NCBI RefSeq assembly: GCF_000412635.1
Contig: NZ_ASTG01000020.1
Coordinates: 29,974 to 93,973, forward strand
DNA length: 64,000 nucleotides
DNA from: Sphingobium bisphenolivorans
GTDB lineage: Bacteria; Pseudomonadota; Alphaproteobacteria; Sphingomonadales; Sphingomonadaceae
Reading direction: 5' to 3'
In this document: piece after piece, positions 28,038-36,004 of the stretch
Layout: every line of letters begins with the position of its first letter
How positions within the stretch are numbered: position 1 is the stretch's first letter
Notes under the pieces: model-generated
What the model was told of the DNA's origin: nothing
Seen by the model: the letters and a program-made list of their open reading frames with translations, nothing else
Database searches by the model: none
Position numbers and translations under genes: made by a program

Positions 28038-29391
28038 TCACAATCTCCGTCCGGGAAAGATGCCGCCGGCCCCATTGCGGGCGCGGCTTTGCCTTGAAGC
28101 TGGCGTGCGCGGTCGCGACCGCCGCGAGGAAGATCACCCAGACCTGGCGATCCTTGTCGAAAAAGCTGGTTTCAAGGAGGTTCTGGTACATGACGAACAC
28201 CCAAATCGCGAAGGCCGGCACCATCAGCGCCTGGTTCTCGCGAGTGGAGCCGGTCAGGAACCAGTAGGCGGGCAGGGCGAGGAAGCTGATCAGCAGCATG
28301 ACGAGGCCGAGCGGCCCGGTGGTCACCCAGATCTCCAGATAGCCGTCATGTGAGTGAGCGGTCAGCATCTGAAACTGCTGATTGAGATAGTCATGCGCGG
28401 GGCTGTTCGCGCCGACCTGCCAGAAGCCGCCAAAGCCTGCGCCGAGATAGGGGTGGTCGGCGAGATAATCGAAGGCCACGCGCCAGATCGAGACACGGCC
28501 GGTGAAAGAAGTGGGGTCGGCGAACAGCCGCTCTACCGTCGGCTGATAGGCGATGTAGAGGCCGAGGAAGCCGACCATGCCGAAGCCCAGCATCAGCAGC
28601 AATATCGCGCGCTTCTGCGTGTTGTCGCTGAGCGCGCGATAGATGTTGCTGATGGCCAGCATGCCGATGCATAGCGCGAGCGACGTCTTGCTCTTCGTCC
28701 CGACCACGAAGACGAAGGCCATGGCCGCGAAAAGCGCATAATACCATTTGCGCCTGTCGATCCAGCTGTTGCCGCAGACGATGAAGGTCAGCGCCATGAC
28801 CGCGCCGGCGATATTCTTGTGGAAGAAGAAGCCGCGCCATGCGCCGATTAGGGCCTTGTCGCTCTCGGTCGAGGGATGGACCGCCGCGGGGGTGAGCGGC
28901 AGCGATATCCAGCAGATGATGAGCGAGAGGATCAGCGCGGCCCGCAACGCGTCGAACAATCGCTGCGGCCCCATCAGGGAGAGGGCGCAGAATGTGATGT
29001 AGATCACGATCAGCTGCTGCATCGCCCGCTTGAAGGACACGAAGGGATCGACGCCCCAGCTGCAGGTGATGAAGAACCAGACCAGCATGATCGCCAGCGG
29101 CCAGAAGGTGAACTTATATTGCAGCGGATGCTTGCGGATCATCTGCACGCCGGTCAGCAGCAGCGCGAAGCCGATGAACAGCGCCTGCTTGAACAGGTCG
29201 GAGCCGTCATTTTCCTGCGCCATCGCGACCAGCTCGTCCTGCGTGCGGGAGGCGAAAGGCTGCTGACCGATGAAGACCATCATCAGGAAGACGAAATAGA
29301 AGACTTGCGTGACCCAGAGCATGCGGCTGCTTTGGGTGCGGGTCTGTTCGGCCGGGGCCGCGAAACCGCCGCGATGCCAGCTGGTCGCCAT
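28030..29391 (-). CDS. Wzy/ExoQ-type polysaccharide polymerase (O-antigen ligase family)
   Basis: The 453-residue protein has about ten to twelve membrane segments and the family's long outer loop with GRVSIWRVAFDYLADHPYLGAGFGGF and HSHDGYLEIWVTTGPLG, plus RGFFFHKNIAGAVMAL. Such proteins join lipid-linked repeats at the periplasmic face, or ligate O-antigen to lipid A. With a flippase, Wza and Wzc homologues next to it, the polymerase role is preferred. The ATG at 29391 lies two bases after the flippase stop; the much longer upstream frame overlaps the flippase and is not real. Confidence 0.87.
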   Translation of the reverse strand: MATSWHRGGFAAPAEQTRTQSSRMLWVTQVFYFVFLMMVFIGQQPFASRTQDELVAMAQENDGSDLFKQALFIGFALLLTGVQMIRKHPLQYKFTFWPLAIMLVWFFITCSWGVDPFVSFKRAMQQLIVIYITFCALSLMGPQRLFDALRAALILSLIICWISLPLTPAAVHPSTESDKALIGAWRGFFFHKNIAGAVMALTFIVCGNSWIDRRKWYYALFAAMAFVFVVGTKSKTSLALCIGMLAISNIYRALSDNTQKRAILLLMLGFGMVGFLGLYIAYQPTVERLFADPTSFTGRVSIWRVAFDYLADHPYLGAGFGGFWQVGANSPAHDYLNQQFQMLTAHSHDGYLEIWVTTGPLGLVMLLISFLALPAYWFLTGSTRENQALMVPAFAIWVFVMYQNLLETSFFDKDRQVWVIFLAAVATAHASFKAKPRPQWGRRHLSRTEIVNG

Positions 29392-29393
29392 CG

Positions 29394-30677
29394 TCAATGC
29401 GCCTCCCGCCGCCACTTGCGGTCCAGCTGCCAGATGCCGAGCATCATGACGAGCTGCGACAGCACGACGCCGCCGATCGAGAAGACGGGGGCGGTGCCCA
29501 GCACCAGCAGCGTGACTGCGGCAAGGCCGACGACGCAGCTGCGCATGCTCTGCGCCGCGAGCGGACGGAAGGCCTTGCGCGCTTGCGTCATGACGCTCAT
29601 CGGCGTCTGGATGCACTGGACGAGAGAGAGGAGCGCGCAGAGGGCGCCCGCGATCATGACCAATTGGTGGTCGAGCGCGGGCTTCAGGATCAGCCCTGGA
29701 AAGGCGTAGAGCGCGATTGCAGCGACGGCGCAGGTCGCAAGCCACAGCATCACAAGCGCCGCCATGAAGACGCGTTCAGACTTGATCGCGGCATCATGAT
29801 CGCCCTTCGCTACGGCACGGGTCATGCGCGGTCGCTCCAACTGGGTGAGCGCAGTGATGCAGACATTGACCGGGCGGAAGAAAAGCATGCCGACAGCGAT
29901 CGGCGCGAAGGCCGTCGGCCCGGCGAGCAGCGTCACGATATAGCTGTGCGAATTGGAGGTCGCCTCGGTCGAGAGCACGCCGACCAGAGTCCAGGCAGAC
30001 TGCTCCTTCCATACCGGGCGATAGCGGGCGAGCGCTTTGGTCGGCGCCATGGCGAGATGCTGTCGAACATAGGCTGCGCCAAAGGGGAGCAGGCCGATGA
30101 GGCTGGCCGCCACCAGCATGGAGCCGATGGTAGGCAGGTCAGCGCCCGTCTTCATCGCGACCAGCAGGCCAGCGAGGATCGTCCCGGCATAGGCAAGGTC
30201 GGAGCGCGCTGCTCGAGCAGGTGCATGATGCGCATAGGCATTGGAGCGCCCGAACCAGCGGATGAGCGACAGCGTGCCGGCCAACCCGAAGATCAGTGCC
30301 GCCGCTGGAGAAGCCGTCGCCCATGCAATGACGGCGCACAGCAGCCCCTGGCTCGCTGCCAGCAGCAGGTTGACAGGGAAGAAGAAGTCGACGCCTCTCG
30401 CGTCGGCATCGTCGCCCTGATTGACGGCGATCGTATAGGGTGTCGACACCAGCGCGTTGGACAGGCTGTAGCCGAACTGCATGATCACCAGCAGAAAGGC
30501 CAAGGTGCCGATCGCCGCCGTCTCCAGATGATGGATAGAGAAAAGCTGCACCAGCAAATGGCTGACGGACACGATCGCCGACGATAGGCTCGCCAGGCCG
30601 AAGCGGCCGAACAGGCTGCCGAGCCGCTGGACGGGGCCAGTCGTCGGACGATCGGTCACCGCCTGCGCTTCAGCCAC
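29394..30677 (-). CDS. Wzx-type polysaccharide flippase
   Basis: The 427-residue protein has about twelve hydrophobic segments in the arrangement of MOP-family exporters (LASLSSAIVSVSHLLVQLFS, AAIGTLAFLLVIMQFGYSLSN). It would flip the undecaprenyl-linked repeat across the inner membrane for the polymerase next to it. It is distant from model Wzx proteins, so the family call rests on topology and context. The start is GTG at 30677, overlapping the WecG stop by eight bases (GTGGCTGA). Confidence 0.8.
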   Translation of the reverse strand: MAEAQAVTDRPTTGPVQRLGSLFGRFGLASLSSAIVSVSHLLVQLFSIHHLETAAIGTLAFLLVIMQFGYSLSNALVSTPYTIAVNQGDDADARGVDFFFPVNLLLAASQGLLCAVIAWATASPAAALIFGLAGTLSLIRWFGRSNAYAHHAPARAARSDLAYAGTILAGLLVAMKTGADLPTIGSMLVAASLIGLLPFGAAYVRQHLAMAPTKALARYRPVWKEQSAWTLVGVLSTEATSNSHSYIVTLLAGPTAFAPIAVGMLFFRPVNVCITALTQLERPRMTRAVAKGDHDAAIKSERVFMAALVMLWLATCAVAAIALYAFPGLILKPALDHQLVMIAGALCALLSLVQCIQTPMSVMTQARKAFRPLAAQSMRSCVVGLAAVTLLVLGTAPVFSIGGVVLSQLVMMLGIWQLDRKWRREAH

Positions 30678-31482
30678 GGCGATGCTTCCAGATCAGCCAG
30701 AGCGCGTGCGGGTTGGTAGTGATGTAGCGCCAGGCGAGTTCCTTGGGCCGCGTCGCCATGCGGTGCAGCCATTCGAAACCCGACTTCTGCATCCAGAGCG
30801 GCGCGCGCGGATAATCGCCGGTGATATAGTTGAAGAGGCCGCCGCAGGTGACGATCCAGCCGGCCCTGATCCGGTGCCGGTTGCGCACGCAGAAGGCCTG
30901 CTCGCGCGGCTTGCCCGTGCCGACCCACAGGACGTCGGGCTGCGCGGCGTTGATCGCGTCGATGACGGCGTCTTCTTCCTCCGCTTTCCAGAAGCCGTTG
31001 CGCCGTCCGGCGAGTTGCAGCCCCGGCGCCAAGGAAAGGATTTCCTGCGCGCAGGCAGCGTTCACCTTCTCCTCGGCCCCCAGCAGATAATAGCTGACTT
31101 GCGCCTGCGCGGCGGGCTTCAGGCTGTCGATGAACATGTCGGTGGTGCTTGACCGGTCGGCGATCTGCGGCCCGCCGAACCAGCGCGATGCCAGCACCAC
31201 GATCTGGCCGTCGGCGTGGATCAGGTCGGCCTGTGCCAAACTGGCACGGAAATCCGGATCGGTGGCGTTCATAGAAAGGCCTTGGCCGTTGCAGTCGAAG
31301 ACCAGCAGCGGTTGTTCGCCGAGGCTTCGCCGCAACGGTGCCTCGATCAGCATCTTGGCGATCAGCGCGTCCAGCGAGAGAGTGGAGACGGGAATGCCGC
31401 CGATATTCGCCACCGCCTCCTCATGACCGAGGCCGGGGGAGGGTAGCGGTTGCGGGCGCGGCAGCGCGGTTTCAGCGCTCAT
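30670..31482 (-). CDS. WecG/TagA/CpsF family glycosyltransferase (GT26)
   Basis: The 270-residue protein has the GT26 core: FDCNGQGLSMNATDPDF, ADLIHADGQIVVLASRW, YYLLGAEEKVNAAC, DVLWVGTGKPREQAF and CGGLFNYITGDYPRAPLWMQ, then the C-terminal membrane-binding RMATRPKELAWRY. GT26 enzymes usually add the second sugar (ManNAcA, ManNAc or glucose) onto the lipid-linked primer. It probably acts just after the initiating transferase at 37906-39297. It shares four bases (ATGA) with the preceding gene and eight with the next. Confidence 0.92.
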   Translation of the reverse strand: MSAETALPRPQPLPSPGLGHEEAVANIGGIPVSTLSLDALIAKMLIEAPLRRSLGEQPLLVFDCNGQGLSMNATDPDFRASLAQADLIHADGQIVVLASRWFGGPQIADRSSTTDMFIDSLKPAAQAQVSYYLLGAEEKVNAACAQEILSLAPGLQLAGRRNGFWKAEEEDAVIDAINAAQPDVLWVGTGKPREQAFCVRNRHRIRAGWIVTCGGLFNYITGDYPRAPLWMQKSGFEWLHRMATRPKELAWRYITTNPHALWLIWKHRRG

Positions 31483-32384
31483 GCGATGACCGTGCCGGCG
31501 ATCGGCACGCCATGGCGGTCGAGATCATCGATGATGCGGCGCATGTCGGCGATGGCCGTATCCCCGCGCCGGGCGACCAGCACCACCGCGTCGAATCCTG
31601 CAAGGATACTGCCATAGGGTGTCTGGTCGCCCTTGCGCTCGGCAAGGTAGAAGAGCATCGACGTGTCGCGCAGCCCCCATCCGCTCGCCGTGTCGGCCAG
31701 CGGTCCGCGAGAGATGAGGCTGGTCGCGCTGCCCGAAGCCCGACCCGCGGTCATGAGCCACAGACCCTCGACCGCCGTCTTCGCTGCGGGAAGCAGCGCC
31801 GCGCTGCCCGTCAGCTGCTCGGCAAGCCCTGCCTTGTTGGCGATGCGGAACAGTCGGTCGAGCGAGGGGCGGCCCATGTCGACGTCGATCAGCATCGTCT
31901 GCCCGTCCATCTGCGCCAGCACGACGGCGAGGTTCGCCGCCATGATCGCCGCTTCGTCACCGGCCTCGACGGAGAGCACCGCCAGCCGCAGCGATGCCGG
32001 ATCGGCATCCCTGGCGACGCCTTTCATCTTGGCTCGGATCGTGCGCATCTTGGCGGCGTAGGGATTGGCCGGGTCAAAGGCCGCGACCACCAACGGATCG
32101 ATCCGCTCGTCACCCTCCGGCAGCAGGGCAAAGCCGCCCTGCAAGGCTGCCAGCAGCCCCGCCTCATCGGCATTCAGCAGGCCGAGATCGACGGCGGCAT
32201 CGTGCAGCGCAAAACCTTGCGAGCGGGCATGCGCCTCCACCCGATGCACGTCCGTTTCGGCGAGAAAGCCATGCTCCACCGCCAGCCGGGCGAAGCTCTG
32301 GGAATCCCGTGCGCGGGGTCGCAGCGTCGTGGTGCTGCCGGGTGTCAGTTGAGGCGGTGCGCCTGCTGTCGAACGCAGTCTCAT
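31479..32384 (-). CDS. CpsD/BY-kinase-like protein with degenerate P-loop
   Basis: The 301-residue protein aligns by eye with bacterial tyrosine kinases of the Wzc/CpsD type: LRLAVLSVEAGDEAAIMAANLAV at 132-154 stands where the P-loop should be, followed by Walker A' LIDVDMGRPSLDRLF at about 165-179. The essential Gly-Lys-Ser/Thr is replaced (GDEAAIM), and no Tyr-rich tail is present. It is therefore probably a pseudokinase that acts as a partner of the Wzc-like protein next door (4-base overlap) rather than an active kinase. An N-terminal helical region of about 90 residues (GspE-N-like) precedes. Confidence 0.8.
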   Translation of the reverse strand: MRLRSTAGAPPQLTPGSTTTLRPRARDSQSFARLAVEHGFLAETDVHRVEAHARSQGFALHDAAVDLGLLNADEAGLLAALQGGFALLPEGDERIDPLVVAAFDPANPYAAKMRTIRAKMKGVARDADPASLRLAVLSVEAGDEAAIMAANLAVVLAQMDGQTMLIDVDMGRPSLDRLFRIANKAGLAEQLTGSAALLPAAKTAVEGLWLMTAGRASGSATSLISRGPLADTASGWGLRDTSMLFYLAERKGDQTPYGSILAGFDAVVLVARRGDTAIADMRRIIDDLDRHGVPIAGTVIA

Positions 32385-33739
32385 GCGGCCTCCTGTAGCT
32401 TGAAGGACCCAGTGCCACGGGTAGGCACCGGCATCAGTTCGGTGATGACGTCCACCTCGGTCGCGCGGGCGACACCGGCTGCCGAGCGGACGCGGGGATG
32501 GACGATCTCCATGAGGATGACGGCCGCGACACCGCCGACCAGACCCAGGGCAACGCCTGCGATCAGCCAGAGCATGATGTTCGGCTTGGCCGGCATCAGC
32601 GGAACCGCCGCCTCATCGAGCGGGCTTGCGTTGGGTTGGGAGATTTGGCTCTTGAGCGCGGCCTCGTTGAAGCGTTGGCGCACCGTATCATAGGTCTGCC
32701 GCGCCGCATCGACATCGCGCTGGAGCACCATCAGTTGATCCTGCACGTCGGACATGCGGATCATGCGATCTTCCTGGCCCGCCATGTTGGAAGTGAGAGC
32801 GCCTTCACGCCGGCTCGCCGCGACGCTGTTCGCGCTGACGGCGGCCGCCTGGCTCGATCGTGCGCCCGCCAGCTTGGCCTCAAGCTCCGACAATTGTGCC
32901 GCCGCAGCCGCCATGGTCGGGTGATTGGGACCCAGCGTTTTTTGCAGTTCGGACACCTTCGCCGACTGCGCCGCGACCTGCTCCTGCAAATTCTGGACGA
33001 TCAGCGATCCCTCGATGTCGGACACGCTGCCCGCATTGGCCTTTGACCGGGCAGCCGCCGCTTCGGCCTGTGCCTGCGTCAGCTGATAGGACATGTTCTT
33101 CAGCTTCTCGGCCTCAAGGTCCATGCGGTTGATGCCGATGATGTCGTGCGCGCGCTGAAAGTCGGACAGCTTCTTCTGCGCCATTTCGTAACGGCGGCGC
33201 ACTTCCTGTGTCTGCTCGTCGAACCATTTGGCCGAGCCGCGCGCGGGGGAGGCGCGCAGTTCCACCTGTTCGCGCATGTAGATCTTGGCGATAAGGTTCG
33301 CGACCTTGGCCGCAACCTGGGGGTCGGCGTCCATATATTGGATCTGAAGCATATTGCTCTGCCGTCCGGTGGTTACCGTCATGTTCTTCGACACCAGCGC
33401 CGCGGCCGATTGCAGCCGTGCGTCCGCAGGCATCTCGGCCGGCATGGCATCGACGATACCTGCTTCTTTCGCGACCGCGTTCATCACCTTGCCGCTGCGG
33501 ATGATATCGGTCTGGGTGCCAAGGATGGCGTCGGCGTCAGGCTTTGCGCCCGGCGCTGCGTTCGTGTCGGTCGGATCGGTCTGCGACAGGTCCAGCAGCA
33601 GCGATGCCGTCCCCTGATATTGCCGGGGCTGTAGAAAGGCGACAATCGCGATGATCAGGAACAATATGCCCCCGATCAGCGCAGCGGTGCGCCAGCGCGC
33701 CTGAAGCGCCGCCAGCAGGTCCATCGGGTTCATGGTCAT
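32381..33739 (-). CDS. Wzc/GumC-like chain-length determinant (kinase domain absent)
   Basis: The 452-residue inner-membrane protein has a first membrane segment at about 18-36, a long periplasmic coiled-coil region (about 170-370, with the family signature SELQKTLGPNHPTM), and a second membrane segment at about 392-412 preceded by a Pro-rich stretch (DEAAVPLMPAKPNI). It controls polymer length and bridges to the Wza export channel. The C-terminal kinase of full Wzc is missing; the adjacent pseudokinase supplies that position. The start at 33739 overlaps the ATPase stop (ATGA). Confidence 0.92.
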   Translation of the reverse strand: MTMNPMDLLAALQARWRTAALIGGILFLIIAIVAFLQPRQYQGTASLLLDLSQTDPTDTNAAPGAKPDADAILGTQTDIIRSGKVMNAVAKEAGIVDAMPAEMPADARLQSAAALVSKNMTVTTGRQSNMLQIQYMDADPQVAAKVANLIAKIYMREQVELRASPARGSAKWFDEQTQEVRRRYEMAQKKLSDFQRAHDIIGINRMDLEAEKLKNMSYQLTQAQAEAAAARSKANAGSVSDIEGSLIVQNLQEQVAAQSAKVSELQKTLGPNHPTMAAAAAQLSELEAKLAGARSSQAAAVSANSVAASRREGALTSNMAGQEDRMIRMSDVQDQLMVLQRDVDAARQTYDTVRQRFNEAALKSQISQPNASPLDEAAVPLMPAKPNIMLWLIAGVALGLVGGVAAVILMEIVHPRVRSAAGVARATEVDVITELMPVPTRGTGSFKLQEAA

Positions 33740-35151
33740 AGCCCGTCCACTCCCTTGAGCAGCGCGCGCATTTCCTCAGCCGGCGTCTGGACGGGCGGCG
33801 CGGCGGGCACCGGCTGCTTCGCCATCAGCAACAGGAATTGCGGCGCCAGCGTATCCTCGAACATCCAGAGCTCACCGTTCGGCGTTGCGACCAGCGCGGG
33901 AGCGAGGCGGGTCATGGCGTCGCGCGCCTGCGCCTCATTGATCGAGCCGCCGCCCAGCACCTCGTGGCCAAGCTTCACGAGCCGCTCATAGGAGATGGCC
34001 GACATTTGCGACGCCACCACGGCGGCGAGCGCGATCATGCGGCGGCTGGAGCCCGCTTCCCACAGGATGCGCTGGAACAGGGCGTGGGTGGCGGTGCTCA
34101 TGTCGCTCCAGTCGTGCAGTGCGGAGACGAGTCCTTCCTCGACATCGCCCAGGGTCATGCGGTCCCGCAGGCCGACTTCGGTGACAAGCGCCGAAGACAT
34201 GCCGAACAGACGGGCATGATAGGGCGAACCCATGGCCGCGCTCGCCAGCATGTCCAGCGCGTCCTCATCGATGGAAAGGCGTGCATTGGCGGCGCAGGCA
34301 AGCAGCAGACGCTCCAGCTCCGGCTTCGGAATAGCCGTTACCCGCTGAGACGCCAGGTGCCGGCGCAGCGAGGGATGGGCAGCGATCAGCCCGTCAATGT
34401 CGCTGGCGATGCCGACCAGCACGACCTGTACGGGCGAATGAATGTCGGTTAGCAGCTTCAGCAGTGTCGCGACTTCCTGCTTGGCGGTGTCGGACTGGAC
34501 CCGGTCATATTCGTCGATGATCAGGATAGAGCGCTCACGCACTTCCTCGACCAGCAGGGCCGATAGGCGGGACACGTCCAGCGGCTCGCTCATCATCTTG
34601 CGCGCCCGCTCCTGCCCCGTACTGCTCATCGGCAGTTCGGTCAGGAATGGGCGAAAGAGGGAGTCGAAGTCCGCTTCCCCGTTCGCCGAAGCATAGAGGG
34701 CGACGCAGCCCGCTTCGTCCGCCAGATCGCCGAATACGCGCGCGAGCGAGGTCTTGCCTGATCCGCGCGTGCCGAAGATCACCGCATGCTTGCGCTGCAC
34801 GACGATCGCCTCGACCAGCTTTTCCAGTTCGCTGTTGCGCCCGGCCAGGCCATGGCGGTCCGTCACCGGCATGGCGGTGTTGAAGGCGGCGTAGATGCTG
34901 TCGCGGCGCAGGCTGATTGGCTTGATCGGAGCGGTCATGGCGCTGATCGAGAGGGGACGAGGCTCGTCGGCCGGTCTTTCGGTCGGCGCGTCCTGCCGGA
35001 AACCGGGCAGCGCCGGCACGTCCAGATGCAGCGGCACGCTGTCGGGAATGGCGCGGTCGGCGCGCTTCTCCGCACTCCCCCGCGTCAGGTTGAGAACACG
35101 GTCGAGCAGACCGGTGCGTGGTGACATGAAGCCTTGATCGATGGCGGTCAA
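33736..35151 (-). CDS. ORC/AAA-type ATPase in the EPS operon
   Basis: The 471-residue protein carries Walker A GTRGSGKT at 127-134, Walker B ILIIDEYD at about 209-216 and a sensor-like VVLVGIASDIDG. The fold recalls ORC1/Cdc6 or ExeA-type ATPases; the first 95 residues are polar and probably flexible, the last 150 winged-helix-like or helical. No membrane segment is visible. Both ends overlap export genes by four bases, so it is bound to EPS export. It may power or place the Wza/Wzc complex, or regulate synthesis; no role is known to me. Confidence 0.8.
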   Translation of the reverse strand: MTAIDQGFMSPRTGLLDRVLNLTRGSAEKRADRAIPDSVPLHLDVPALPGFRQDAPTERPADEPRPLSISAMTAPIKPISLRRDSIYAAFNTAMPVTDRHGLAGRNSELEKLVEAIVVQRKHAVIFGTRGSGKTSLARVFGDLADEAGCVALYASANGEADFDSLFRPFLTELPMSSTGQERARKMMSEPLDVSRLSALLVEEVRERSILIIDEYDRVQSDTAKQEVATLLKLLTDIHSPVQVVLVGIASDIDGLIAAHPSLRRHLASQRVTAIPKPELERLLLACAANARLSIDEDALDMLASAAMGSPYHARLFGMSSALVTEVGLRDRMTLGDVEEGLVSALHDWSDMSTATHALFQRILWEAGSSRRMIALAAVVASQMSAISYERLVKLGHEVLGGGSINEAQARDAMTRLAPALVATPNGELWMFEDTLAPQFLLLMAKQPVPAAPPVQTPAEEMRALLKGVDGL

Positions 35152-35978
35152 AACAGCTTCTCCCGGATGATGAGGACATCTTCAGGCTTCACCGGATCAT
35201 CCAGATTGGCCTGTACTTCCTTCCCCTCCCGACGCACCTTTATGCGTTTGGTCGATCCCGCCAGTGTCGGCCCGCCCGCCAGAGCCAGCGCCTGGCGGAA
35301 GCTTTGCCCCGGCACATAGGAAAAGGCGCCCGGCTGCTGGACCTGGCCGTAGACGTAGATTTTCTCCGCCGGCGGCACGAACAATATGTCCCCCGCCTTC
35401 AACTGCCGGTTTGCGCCAGCCGCCATGTCGGTCAGCGAAATGCGCACTGGCGCGCCGCCTTCGGCCGGGGTCAGGATGACTGCGTTGGCGCCATCCTTGG
35501 TGGAACCGCCCGCCTTAGCCAGCATCGACGCCACCGTGTAACCCCGGTCGAGCGGATAATTCCCCGCCTGCGGGACGTTGCCGAGCACGGTCACATAGCG
35601 GCTGACATAGTTGCTGACCTCTACGCTGACCGACGGCTTGGTAAGATAGCCGCCACTGGCATAACCCGCTGCGATCTCCTGCGCGAGTTGCGCGGTGGTC
35701 TTTCCCTGTGCCGGGATCGCACCGACCAGCGCGAGCAGGACGGTGCCGTCCGCCTTGATCCGGGTTGTCGTCGACAGGTCCGGCTGGCCGAAGACGGAGA
35801 TCTTCAACTCATCGTCCGGACCCAGCTGGTAGCCGGCGCTTGCCGCCTGCGGGGTAGGGGCTGTCGCGGTGGTGGCCGCGACGGGCGTCGTGCTGCCGGC
35901 CGTCTGGGCATTCGCCGCAAAGGGCGCTGCCAAGATCAGCAGCATCGAGCATGATGTCACGAGAGTTTCAGCTTTCAC
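35148..35978 (-). CDS. Wza-type polysaccharide export protein
   Basis: The 276-residue protein has a signal peptide (VKAETLVTSCSMLLILAAPFAANAQ), a Poly_export domain (YQLGPDDELKISVFGQPDLSTTTRIKADGTV) and two SLBB-type beta-grasp domains (YVTVLGNVPQAGNYPL, KIYVYGQVQQPGAFSY). It lacks the lipobox and C-terminal helix of E. coli Wza, as in many GumB-type proteins, so the outer-membrane pore may be made with the barrel protein upstream. The GTG at 35978 is preferred because GGGAG is nine bases upstream and the signal peptide then starts correctly; a TTG at 36008 overlapping the previous stop is the alternative. Confidence 0.92.
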   Translation of the reverse strand: MKAETLVTSCSMLLILAAPFAANAQTAGSTTPVAATTATAPTPQAASAGYQLGPDDELKISVFGQPDLSTTTRIKADGTVLLALVGAIPAQGKTTAQLAQEIAAGYASGGYLTKPSVSVEVSNYVSRYVTVLGNVPQAGNYPLDRGYTVASMLAKAGGSTKDGANAVILTPAEGGAPVRISLTDMAAGANRQLKAGDILFVPPAEKIYVYGQVQQPGAFSYVPGQSFRQALALAGGPTLAGSTKRIKVRREGKEVQANLDDPVKPEDVLIIREKLF

Positions 35979-36004
35979 AGCCAGTGGCTCCCAAGTCTTG
36001 AGGA

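Noticed and set aside
24120..28100. Possible xylan-use locus because of the GH10 gene
   Set aside because: No xylosidase, sugar transporter or TonB receptor is near, and the gene is coupled to EPS transferases on both sides.
29392..29745. Long N-terminal extension of the polymerase frame
   Set aside because: It overlaps the flippase gene and is Arg/Pro-rich; ATG 29391 two bases after the flippase stop fits the operon pattern.
29397..32693. Two long plus-strand frames (29397-30587 and 31338-32693)
   Set aside because: They are antisense to the flippase, the WecG-type transferase, the pseudokinase and the Wzc-like gene, all with clear family features and overlapping joints.
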